Assembly: GCA_037447605.1 (NCBI GenBank)
Contig: CM074807.1
Location: forward strand, 1,326,254 to 1,390,253
Reading direction: 5' to 3'
Length of the DNA stretch: 64,000 nucleotides
DNA from: Zygnema circumcarinatum
Taxonomy: Eukaryota; Streptophyta; Zygnematophyceae; Zygnematales; Zygnemataceae
Shown: piece after piece, positions 54,340 to 64,000 of the stretch
Layout of the letters: every line of letters begins with the position of its first letter
How positions within the stretch are numbered: the first letter of the stretch is position 1
The notes under the pieces: generated by a model
The model's database searches: none
Seen by the model: the letters and a program-made list of their open reading frames with translations, nothing else
What the model was told of the DNA's origin: nothing
Position numbers and translations under genes: made by a program

Positions 54340-55924
54340 AGGGGACGAAAGGGGCGGGAAAAAGATTTTTTCCCGAAATATTCAAAACTGGGGGGTAACC
54401 AAAACGGGCAGGCAAAATTTTCAAAACGGGGGTGCGAAAGACAAAACGCGGGGGTGCAGTAGAGTTACCCCACTCCTTAGGGCGGTAAATACGAGGACCC
54501 CCTACTGTACAGTACAGTACCACAGTACGGACACATAGTACGGATATGAAGGAGATCCGGCAAAGGCGACAAGCAGATTTCAACCGAGGGCACGAGCGGG
54601 AGTTTTTGGCGCCAAAACGAAAATGTAGATGAAACGGCTGCAGATTGAAGGCGCCAACATTGCCTCTAAAAACAAGGAAGCAAGCAGAGAAACAGACAAG
54701 GCCACGACCGCAGATCAGCACTCGGCCCCAAACCGGGACGTGACCAACTGAAGACCTCCCATTTAACTCCCTCACTTCCCATTATTTTAGGCTACAGCAA
54801 TACGACGTCGATGTGAGCATTGTGAGGAGAGTTTATGGTTTTGAGGGTTTTTAGGGTTGTGGATAGAGGAAGAAGTCTGCATTTAGGGTTGTGGGTAGGA
54901 TCCTAAGCTTGCTGAAAAGCAAAGGAAAGCATGGATGTAGCTATGGAAGAGCATCGTAAAGCAGACAACCAGGACGCGTTCTTGTCCAATTTGCAACACT
55001 CGCCTTCCGTGCAGGAATCGAAGGGCTTGTTTTGCCATTTCCAACCGAAGCCAGGACACTTTTCCTTTCGATCCTCCGCTTTCAAGTTTGCATAGAATTT
55101 CTCAATACAAAGCTCAAACGTAGTGATTACCCGGAGTCTGTCCTCCTTGCTGTCTATGTACAGTGCGTACGCAGTGCGTGCTCGATACATGCGTAGTGGC
55201 TCCCACCTGCAACTGCCCTCTTTTCTCAACAAGGCTCCCTATACATTCAACCGTCAATGCCTTCGTCGCAGCCATCCTATGTCCGACGCCCATTTTCCCC
55301 TTCAACACGACTCCTCATTGGGGGCATGTACCCTCCGCTACTTTCGGCCATTCCCCTGCAGCGTAGCTCATTGCTTGAGGCGTGAGCCAATACACTCTCT
55401 CTCTCGGGAACCAACAAAGGAGTAGAGCACAGGCTGGAATTTGAATGAGTGTGCCAAAGTGGGTAGCATTGAATTATACGTAGGCATCAAAAGCATATCG
55501 CTTATTTGTAGACCTATTACAGATTCTATAGTAACGCAACAACTCTGTAAGCTCGCTGTTCGACTTAACGGAACAGCCACCAATTAGCTGCTAATCAAGT
55601 TACAGCAGACCCTAGTCTTTATGGGTACCTCGGCTACAACGAGAAATTCCCCATCAGTCCTCACTTTGGCCTTATGCATGCGCTTACAAAGCATCAGCTA
55701 CTCCTCTTGTTTGTGGGCTTAAAAAAAATTCGCCGACTTGCTACAGAGGCCACTAAACATTCCTCATCTCGAATGCTTGTCCGAGGAAACATTTCATCGT
55801 TTTAAAAAATGCAAAAAATACCGCTAATTTTTCCTTGCTTTAGGTTGCAAAAGCAGGGAGTTAAATGGAGATTAGGGAGCTCCAACATCAGCAAACGTGC
55901 TCTCCCCGCGGTGCACTCAGTCGT
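54340..55924. other. Intergenic, with one uncharacterised minus-strand frame
   Basis: A minus-strand frame at 54903-55232 (109 residues, Cys- and Lys-containing) has no recognised family and no clear splice partner. A GGGCGGTAAATACGAGGACC block at 54479-54498 is inverted relative to a similar block at 28092-28115, marking another dispersed repeat end. A CTGTACAGTACAGTAC palindromic tract follows at 54504. Confidence 0.45.
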
Positions 55925-58307
55925 TCACATGTTCACGTATTCCTGTACCTGCTGTGGCTTCTGAGTCTTTGCATAGGCTGCCCGAGCCACTGCAGCCAAA
56001 GCTGCCCCAACAATGCCGGCATCGTTACGCATAGTGGCCACTTTGATTGGGGTCTTATTTGGAAGGTTCACTTCATGCAGCCACTGCTCTCCCCAACGGC
56101 CCAAACAAACAACCCCCTTACGCTCCCATCAGATCTCCGAAACACCATAACGCTGGTGTGCACGTAAAGAATGGAACGTCACGCTGAAGCATTTCACGAA
56201 AATAACAACAGTCGAATCTACCAACAAAATGAGGCCTCACCTCTTCATGTGCATTGCTCACACCCCCGCCGATAACCTGCGCCCAATTCAGCAACATAAC
56301 CAAACATGAAGCACGCATGAGCATGACCAATTGCAGGATGCCGTTGTGAGAAAACATTCTTCATCACCAGAGCAAGAATCAAGCCAGCACCGAAGAAACG
56401 AGAAAACGTTTACTGTTGGAGTCAGTTCTCTCAGCAAAATAGGGAAGCCGTGACCCTTACAAAAAGCGAAGGCCACATTAGTCGCTCGAGATACGAAAGG
56501 TACCACTGCACTTTCACTGCCCACTCCTTCCACGACCAGCAGTTCTGCTTCACCAGAACACCTGCGGCTGCCTGCTCTGCCTCCACGCCATCTAACTCAA
56601 GGTGGCCAAGCTCTAAATTGGGAACCTGCGGGTACACACAGCAGCAAATGATGAGATTTCATCCTATTCCAGTCCACTATCTTTTTGATTTACTCATTTC
56701 TAATAATGCTAAATTCAAGGTACAATTTCAACATTACATATCCAACATACCACGGCAAAACCAGTCAGGAGGAACTCACCAAGATCCCATTGACAAACAT
56801 AGCGGTTCCTATCCCCGTGCCAAAAGTGACCATCATCACAATACCATTCCGTTTCTCTTCTCCGGAACCCGCTCCAAAGGCAATTTCTGCATATCCTGCG
56901 GCGTCCGCATCATTTACCACCACCATTGGCACGCCTGAATGCTCCTCAAATATCTCCTCAGCGTGTGAGCCAATCCAGCTTTTGTCAACTTCACATCCAT
57001 CCAACAACCGAAAGAATGCCCATCAGCAAACGTCAGAAGAGCTTCTTAACTGTCAGTATATCACTGACCTGTAAACTTGACTATTTTGCTACTAGCAGGT
57101 CAGCAACGGAGACTCAAGTATATCGTGAGGAATTGAAGGTTGAATAGTCTCACTATTGGCAGCAGTGCAGACGACTCCATTGCGCACCACCGCTGGAAGG
57201 CCTACTCCCACCTCGCCTGTCCACTGCAAAAGAGATTAAAACTGCTTCAGGCACACGTTTTTACCCTCTTCTCTTGGGTCGAAATTGTTCATCGGAGTAT
57301 TCTGGAGAAGCAGATCAGCAGCTCCAAGGTCACAAACCAACGAAAATTATTTCTCATCCAACTTCTACATCCTTTGTTTAAAAGCCTCCAGTCCCACTAC
57401 TTACTCTAACTCACTTTACATGGCCCAGCATCTGTAAAAAGTTTTCGACAAGGTCTGTAACTGTAGCTTCCAAAAGTCATGATTTGACCCGAGTCCCTCT
57501 CAAATCGGAGTGCAGTAAGACGTTCGAAAGCGATTACATTCACGCATGAGGCTAGCCACAAGCTGAGAAGTCGAGACTATCTATACGTCTAGCAAAACGG
57601 TTCGTGATGTCCATATCAGCATCGAATATTTCAAGTTCTATAGTGGCAAGAATGAGCCATAGTGCGAAGTGAAGCCATCAGTTCATCGTGCGCCTTGCGG
57701 AGCACGATGACTTGTGATATCCTTAGGCGTAAGCCTACTGCCCCTTAATGAAGTAGAGCCTAGAAACAGTGACTTACTGAGATGTCCTTGATCCAAAGCT
57801 CAAGATCATTGCTTCGCTTTCCTCAAATTGCAACTTGACATGTTCCATAGTCTCATCATGCAGATCTGGCAGATCTGGCTGCTGTTGCTCTCCCATCCTC
57901 ACCTGGAAATGGTCGAGCATAGCTTTAAGGACGCATGCCACTGCCTCCGGGGTGGCAGGATTAGGCGTATCAATGACATGGCGTTCAGACACCAGGTCGC
58001 CCGTGTGCATGTTCACAAGAGCAGCTTTAATGGTGGTTCCCCCAATATCAATGCCAAGGATGGTGCGCTCAGAGTCACAGGGCTCAACAACATTTTGAGC
58101 TCCATTTCCCTGCTCCAATTGGGAAACAACTGACAGGCTGCTCCGAGGACGAGGAGCATTGGCAGTAAGCGAGGATTTACCAAACGGCGCCGCATCGATC
58201 ACTTTTCCTCGCCATGGAGATAACGACAGCTGGTTTGGGGATGAACTGGAGAAAGCCAAGCTGCCACTTCCTGTTTGAATGGGCAATGTGCATTGTATAG
58301 ATGCCAT
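55925..58307 (-). CDS. ROK-family polyphosphate glucokinase, probably plastid-targeted, 6 exons, 347 aa
   Basis: Minus-strand exons in order: 58307-57903, 57223-57154, 56988-56780, 56625-56461, 56276-56241, 56083-55925; all junctions keep frame. The first 75 residues are Ser/Thr/Ala-rich with few acids, like a plastid transit peptide. Then ILGIDIGGTTIKAALV (phosphate-binding loop), GEVGVGLPAVVRNGVVCTAANS, VVVNDADAAGYAE (catalytic Asp), VTFGTGIGTAMFVNG (second phosphate loop), NLELGHLELDGVEAE, VIGGGVSNAHEE and MRNDAGIVGAAL complete the fold. NxELGHLE lacking the ROK Cys zinc cluster, together with the DAE-like segment, fits bacterial polyphosphate glucokinases, which phosphorylate glucose with polyphosphate or ATP. 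The phosphate donor cannot be told from sequence. The 12-codon exon 5 is supported by the conserved GGGVS. Confidence 0.9.
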
Positions 58308-60289
58308 TTTTCTGTCAGAACAAGGGAGTAAAAACTCTGATCGCTGAACAGGAAGGCAGACGCACTCTCACGTCAAAACGACTGTCACGGTTGAGGCACC
58401 GATAAAGTTCAGCAGGCCCTTCCAAATATGTTCATCAGTCTCTTCCAGCTGGCAGAATCTTGAAGGTATCTGCAAATTGCAAGTAGCTTATACCTGCAAA
58501 AAAGGAAGAACAAGAAGTCCCCAGCGTTTTAAAACCATCGCCTCAAGTCATTGATACAGAGGAGATGACGATAAAGGCTGTGGTTAAGGTAAATTAAAAT
58601 AACACGAGCGGGCCGAAAACTGAGGAGGAGGCAGCAATAGCCACCGAGCTGTGACAGAAGAAAAGTGTTGAACAGTAAAAAAAACGAGCAAGGGTAATGA
58701 CGCTTGACTCTTCAAAGCACGTCAGCTGCATTCCATTTTCATCGCTCATACGCACCACTATATTTGCGTATGCATTAGCTTGTCCTTTCCAGGAGCATAC
58801 AAATACTCTAATACAGAGCTACTGGCATACGCCCTGCATCGACTCAACTGCAGAGATCTCGGAAAACCGAGTTCAATTGACCGCACCTTAAGCCAAATTT
58901 TGACAAGATCTCAAGCCTGCTTCTAATTATAAGTGCACTCCTCTCGCCTGCACTCTCACAAAGTCCCAAATCTCCCCCTCTCTCTTATCCTCCTCATCAA
59001 ACCCAAAGCAAAAGATGCCCTTCAAGGCAAAAATAAATTCTAGCAAGAAGCGCACTTTCTGCCGCGGGGGCGCCGCTTCCTGCAGCTTTAGAGAGAGGCT
59101 CCCTGATGAGAAAGGCTCCTCCTGCAACCTCCTCCTTCAGGCAGCACAGACAGGCTGCTTGAAGCGGGGCCGTCCCCCTCTTCCTTCTGGGGACAGGCCG
59201 TCCGTCCTCACAGGACGTCTCTTGAAAGCACTTCTAAGCGGCCCAAAGGGATACCGCGAGGGCGTCACCCTACGCGTATTTTTTCCCAATGAGGTGGCGC
59301 CACGTCAAGGCTTGTACACGTGGCATCTAATAAGAGGTCAGGTGGACGTCCTCGTGGCAGCCGTACATGCGATTCCATGGAAATGACGCAGAATGACGTG
59401 CAGTTGCTGATCGTCCGACGTGTCAGATGACGTCACGCGTCCCGGTCCTTGTCGGGCCGCGCGAGAGTATTTTTTTTTTTTTTTTTTTGCTGCTTTGCTC
59501 GCCTCTCCTCTCCTCTCCTGCAGACTTCAAATTCTGCAAAGCCGCCGGTTCGCGCCGCAGTCACAAATTTTTTCACAATTTTTTTCAGGGAAGGGTTGAC
59601 GGCATCATCGGATGGTCCACCTGTCCGATCTGCCACGTCGATGCAATCGACGGTCCTGCGCTGCGCGATCCGAACCCTAAGAGCGCTGGTTTCCGCCACA
59701 GCACAGAACTGCGCCTCCATGCGACACCACCAGCGCCAGTCCGTACCTGGGGTCGGTGGTGATTTCGCACAGTTTTTTGTCCCAGTGCACAGTTCAGTGT
59801 TGCGTTTCACAGCTCTACGTTGAACAGCTCAGTTCTATGTGTTCTATGTGTGCAGTGCTGCTGTGAAATCTGAAAATTTCATGTGTTCCGTAAATTTCGC
59901 CGTGCAACTGTCACATGAAGGCCCGACATATGGGCCACGTGGCAGCCGGTATGACCTACTACTTGGCATGCCCACGTGTCAACACATTTAACGGTCTCGA
60001 AATTCCTTGGAACAAGAAGACGACGCGTGTACAAGACGACGAAACAGACCTGGACGTTGATAAAATATTAATTTTTGGTTCTGAACTGAGCAGACGTTTT
60101 GGTTCTTTGAAACGTTTTGGAAACTTTTTCGTTTTTTGAGACGAGAAAAAAGTGGAGACAGTTACTGCACGTTCAGAAAACAAATATTTCTTTCCGTAAA
60201 ACGGTCAGAAAGAAATAAAATAGAACCAACAGAAACTCAGGTTTAATCCGTTACTGACTTCCGACTGGCAGAAAAGTTTCCTAAAATGC
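58308..60289. other. Intergenic region between the glucokinase and TMEM230
   Basis: The two genes diverge here, so both 5' regions should be included. It contains poly(T) at 59468-59490, repeated CAGTGCACAGTTCAGTGTT-like short direct repeats at 59780-59850 and GTTTTTGAGACG-type tracts at 60085-60140. No gene or RNA was recognised; the 59015-59386 frame has no family resemblance. Confidence 0.5.
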
Positions 60290-60428
60290 TATTTTCACAC
60301 CTTTCTTTCTAGGTACACACCTTTTTTGGTGATCAGATTTTATTTTCTGGTTTTTAGGGTAATGGGAGGTTTTTTTTTTTTTTCTAAAGGTGTGTATCTT
60401 TACGAAAAGGTGTGTAAATAGTAATTCC
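60290..60428. mobile_element. Small MITE-like inverted repeat
   Basis: The left arm CTATTTTCACACCTTTC...GGTACACACC and the right arm AAAGGTGTGTATC...AAAAGGTGTGTAAATAG are inverted over about 38 bp with several mismatches. The centre contains a poly(T) run. No convincing target duplication was found. It sits in the TMEM230 upstream region. Confidence 0.5.
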
Positions 60429-60429
60429 C

Positions 60430-60600
60430 TATGTAATATCGTATTGGTTATATCGAAATTATACCAATATCTTTGAGGAAATGACGCTACGACTAAAATA
60501 TAATGGATACGTTACGATACGTTACGATGGTATCGTATTATCTGTATCGAAGAAGAGGGCACGGAACGATACGATACGTTCCTCCTCCGGAACAGCCATG
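60430..60600. promoter_or_regulatory. Degenerate ATCGTA/CGATAC repeat cluster upstream of TMEM230
   Basis: It contains TAATATCGTATTGG, TACGTTACGATACGTTACG, GTATCGTATTATC and GAACGATACGATACG, ending about 40 bp before the start codon. It matches the kind of cluster seen upstream of RMD5 and ELP4. Confidence 0.5.
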
Positions 60601-60634
60601 GCGCCGGAGCCCTCCTGCCGGAGGCGCCTTCGCC

Positions 60635-61740
60635 ATGGCGGATCACTCGCACGTGCGGTACTCGTCTATACCGCCTGCCGAGGCCGGTCTCTCTCAACGG
60701 AAGGGGCCAGGAAGGGAGGGGCGGGAGACTCAAGACCTTCGATATACGTGGGAGCCCAAAGAAGAGATTCCTTGGAAGGCCATTCTTCTGGCCGTCTTTC
60801 TGCTGCTACTCGGAACGCTGCTGCTTATTATTTCATACCTTATTCTGAGCGCGCACATGGGAGGAGATAAGGCGCAGGGATATGGATTTTTGACTCTCGG
60901 GGTGCTTGTGTTTCTGCCAGGTGTTGCCTCCTCCTCCTCCTGGACACGCTGTATATGCTGTTGAATTTTAAACGCGGCTGTGAAATTATCAGTGTTAAGG
61001 AGAAGGGGAAATTCATGCATACAGACAGACAGACCTACATTAGGAATGGATACATACGTGGGGATGAACCTGGTCCTATCCAGGTTACTCATAACCGGCT
61101 GAGGTCAATCTGCATACAATATAGCTTTTTGAAAGGATCACACTTTGAATGTTGTGAGGGGCCGGGAGGGGCGGGAATGGATATATGGCTGCTTTGCATG
61201 GCTAAGGAGCTTAATCCGTTAGGGGTCATATCTTCATGCTGAGCATGAGGAACTTGCTCGACTAGTCACCAGGCCACTGATCATCTTCATAACTATTTTG
61301 AATTTCAACCTTTTCATATTCTAGACCTGCTCTGCCCTCTGATCCTGGAGCTGCGAAATTTTTTGTCCGACTTGTCCGACTGCCGTGAAACTTTAGCAGG
61401 CATTGCAAAATTCATTGGACTGTTGGTGCCTATCCAAGCATCGTACATTCTAGGCGTGAACCTAACTAGTAATTCAGAACGTTTAGGGTATACAAATTTA
61501 TGCTTTCCGAGTTACGACAAAGCACTTAACTGATACGTTGCTTTCTGCTTGCTCTGAAGGAGAGGTGGTCGCCTCTGAGAGAATCCTGAAGGTTCTTGAC
61601 TTACGTTGCATGGTTTCTTGGCAAGTCTGGCTGTTGAACTTACTAGCGTTGAGCTGGCTGCAGGGTTTTATGAGACCCGGATAGCATATTATTCATGGAG
61701 GGGTCGAAGGGGATACACATTCAGCAGAATACCGACTTGA
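60635..61740 (+). CDS. TMEM230: TMEM230 homolog, 2 exons, 120 aa
   Basis: Exons 60635-60920 and 61664-61740, joined in phase 1 (GTGTTGCC donor, GCTGCAG acceptor) to form FLPGFYETRIAYYSWRGRRGY. A short cytosolic N-terminus (VRYSSIPPAEAG) is followed by KEEIPWKAILLAV leading into a first membrane helix (about 50-71), a small loop (HMGGDKAQGYG) and a second helix (about 83-98) with LTLGVLVFLPGFYETRIAYY, then a basic tail ending FSRIPT. TMEM230 is a conserved two-pass protein of Golgi and endosomal vesicles. The length equals the family norm. The chosen ATG has the context GCCATGG; an upstream in-frame ATG would add unrelated residues encoded by the CGATAC repeats. Confidence 0.95.
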
Positions 61741-62798
61741 AGCCCCCAAGCGATGCTGCCGTTAAATGGCCTCCCCTATTTGCTGATCCAATGTGTAGCT
61801 CGCTCGCTTCCAAGGCTCTCATTCATTTTCAACGCTCTCATCGATTCGATGCACACTTGTACAAGTCAGGTTTCTTTCACTTTTGATTGACTATGGCGGA
61901 ATTCATCACCAGCGCTCCATCCATTCGTCTCTCCTCGGCCTGAGAACGTTATTCGACATAATGAAGGCGATGCTCTCGGAATGTCCAAACAGTACGTTGA
62001 ACTCGCAGCAAGGCTTTCGTTGGCTTCGTCTTGAAACCGGATTACTGTATACATCCAGTTTCCCATTTCGATGATTGGCTGGTTCATGGGGCTCTGACGT
62101 TGGGCCCACTCGGAGCGAATCTCTACGGTTGTCAAGAGAAAGGATAGAAACAAAAAAAAAAACGAGATAGTACTCTAGTTGTGTTCCCTTGGAGCAGATT
62201 GACTTATTAGCCAAACCATGTAAAGAATCTTTCTCAAAACGACCCTATCATGCTCGTCAGCATGAGTTGCTTTCAGGGCCAGTCTTTGTCGGTAGTGGGT
62301 TTCTGGATGGAGCACAGATTAGACGGAGGACATGATATCGTCTGTGACTTTTCATTAGTTTCTTTGGAACGGCAGGTTTAGGCTTGCTTTCTTTCTTGAG
62401 CAAAGCCGATGAAAAAAACCATTTGTTACAGGATTTCTCATGCCATTGTGCCGCCAGAAGTGCTCCTTGTAATTCATTGTCTCATGGTCTTGAATGCCTA
62501 CAACACTGCACACGACATTCTCAGAATCGGACATATCCTTGCTGCGTCTAATACAAGTATCGTTGAAGTGTGACAATGAGCTTGGACTTGGCAACCAACT
62601 GATTGATCATTTGGGAGCATGAACGAAAGGTCAAATCGACTACGCAAGAAAACTCATTATAAAGTTCAGAGCATCCCATCGACACGCAGATTTGCAACGA
62701 TAAACATCACATGACAAAGCAACGGGTTTTATGAATGGCAACAAACTTTCGCAATGAAATTTACTGACATGCTCTCCTCCACTGACTTCACCTGTATT
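61741..62798. other. Convergent intergenic region between TMEM230 and NIPP1
   Basis: It should contain both 3' UTRs. Only short frames are seen, none with known domains. Confidence 0.5.
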
Positions 62799-63840
62799 TT
62801 AAGATTTCTTCTGCAATGCACTGGCTTCTCTAAGTCCGTCCCTTAAGCTGCTGTCTACATCGCTGCCCTTTTTTTTCTCCTGAACGCCATCACCAAAAAG
62901 GTCATCGTCGTCTTCCTCGGCAGAGCCCCTACTGTCTTTTTCTTTTTGACCACTGTCTGTTTCAGCCATTGGGCCGCCGCCTTCCCCAGCTCTGGGAGTA
63001 GAACTTGTCTTCTCTTCCTCTCCAACTTCTGGACGAGCTTCAGTCTGTTGATTAGAACTCCGCGCAGCCATGCCTCCCCATGATCCACCGACAAACGTCG
63101 TGGTTGTTTCCCCAAACAATCCTCCATAAAGACCTCCTTTACCTGGAGACTTCACTCTATTTAAGTACTCTTTTAAGCTGTCTGTCACTCCAGGAGAAGT
63201 ACTTTTGGGAGAATCAGCTGCGGCAGCAGAAGGCTTCCCTTTTGTTGGGTCCCTCGGGATAACAGTGGTCTGCACCAAAGAGTCGAACTTGCCAACTAGG
63301 CTGCTGCCTTCCTTTACTCCTATGGGCCCTGGTTCTGTGCTCACATCAGCACCATCAGAAACGCCCACAACAACTGCCAACTCACCCCCACATTCATCTC
63401 TGAAGGAGACATGCTTCGCCTCCTTGCTAATTGGACTCCCTGACCCAACCGTGGTAGAGCTATCAGGAGTCTTCCTCTTCCGCGAACCAGGCGTTCGAAA
63501 GCCTTCTTTCGCACCACCATTACCTCTATCTTCTGCCAAGCTAGGGTGATCCACTTTCTGATTATTCGGATGAGCCACACCTAGCCGGTTTAGCATCGTG
63601 TTGTATGCAAGAACTGCCTCCGCATCCTGCAAATCTGGGGCTGGCGGCAATTCAATGGGCAGAGGCTTATCTGGAGTAAAGATTGAGGTGTTCTTTACTG
63701 CTTTGCGTAACACATACACTCTGGTGGATGCCGCAAACCGCACTGATTGACCGGGCTCGAATTCTACAGGCGTCTCCTTTGTAACACGTTCACTGGACAC
63801 GAAGGTCCCATGCACTGAACCAAGGTCTATCACATACATT
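62799..63840 (-). CDS. NIPP1-type FHA-domain inhibitor of protein phosphatase 1, last exon (partial)
   Basis: The exon starts after a CCGTGCAG acceptor at 63841-63842 and runs to the stop, 346 codons. It encodes the end of an FHA domain (YVIDLGSVHGTFVSSERVT, PGQSVRFAASTRVYVLRK), then ELPPAPDLQDAEAVLAYNTMLNRLG, a basic segment (GSRKRKTPDSS), KEAKHVSFRDECGGELA with the PP1-docking motif K-H-V-S-F, SLVGKFDSLVQTTVIP, SPGVTDSLKEYLNRVKSPGKGGLYGGLFG and an acidic EEDDDDLFGD near the end. NIPP1 holds PP1 in the nucleus and binds phosphorylated spliceosomal proteins through its FHA domain. The first half of the FHA domain and the start codon lie beyond the window or in a short exon near 63930-63960 that could not be confirmed. 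Confidence 0.93.
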
Positions 63841-64000
63841 CTGCACGGCGACATAAAAGTAACCACTGTAAGCAAAGCCCAAACCAAAAATGAAGGTTTC
63901 GACATGGAAACACTATCAGTATAGTGAGACCCAAGATTATGCCTTTCAAGGGCAAAGGACTGCAAGTGAGTGGGTTGACACTATTTAAAATACTCCCAGG

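Noticed and set aside
57400-57460. Extra exon of the glucokinase reading TDLVENFLQMLGHVK
   Set aside because: It looks helical, but its phase cannot join exon 1 or exon 2. Direct joining gives HFQ-WTGEVGVGLPA, which matches the family without it.
63925-63962. Penultimate NIPP1 exon (SFALERHNL after CACTTGCAG)
   Set aside because: The residues faintly match the middle of an FHA domain, but the expected SRxHA motif does not follow and the phase to the last exon is unproven.

Overview
The window is plant nuclear DNA. It has spliced genes with plant-type homologs, Ty3/gypsy chromoviruses with a 3' chromodomain, and LTR elements primed by initiator Met-tRNA. The lineage cannot be fixed from sequence alone. 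The modest introns (about 80-660 bp) and a bacterial-type polyphosphate glucokinase would suit a seed-free land plant, but that is inference. All product names rest on motif and family recognition by eye; no database search was run.

Repeat-rich half (1-41 kb). Decayed copies of two gypsy families are nested here. Family G1 is a chromovirus with copies at 1-2956 (+), about 6.6-13.6 kb (-) and 18.7-21.7 kb (+, running into an assembly gap). Family G2 has copies at 3.0-6.2 kb (-), 13.7-18.7 kb (+) and about 33-38.3 kb (+). They are interrupted by a 1.43-kb solo LTR, by miniature LTR elements (TRIM-like, LTR about 130 bp) and by five copies of a dispersed repeat, here called R. A LINE-like fragment sits at 39.7-40.9 kb. 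Their reading frames are broken almost everywhere. The one long intact frame in this half is a 362-residue protein at 23.1-24.2 kb that resembles a TET/JBP-type Fe(II)/2-oxoglutarate dioxygenase.

Gene-rich half (41-64 kb). Six recognisable genes lie here: ELP4 (Elongator subunit, +), the MAEA/GID9 subunit (+) and the RMD5/GID2 subunit (-) of the GID/CTLH ubiquitin ligase arranged tail to tail, a probably plastid ROK-family polyphosphate glucokinase (-), TMEM230 (+) and the 3' exon of a NIPP1-type PP1 inhibitor (-). Exon structures were derived by hand from splice signals and frame, and every junction keeps phase. Two introns carry minor-spliceosome (U12) signals: AT-AC intron 1 of ELP4 and GT-AG intron 5 of MAEA. 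Between genes are a nested pair of DNA transposons with target-site duplications (51.8-53.3 kb), a dense CCAAT array upstream of MAEA, and degenerate ATCGTA-type repeats just upstream of several start codons.

The most interesting points are the adjacency of the two RING subunits that form the catalytic core of GID/CTLH, the TET/JBP-like dioxygenase, the TRIM family whose LTRs carry Pol III-like A and B boxes, and the two U12 introns.
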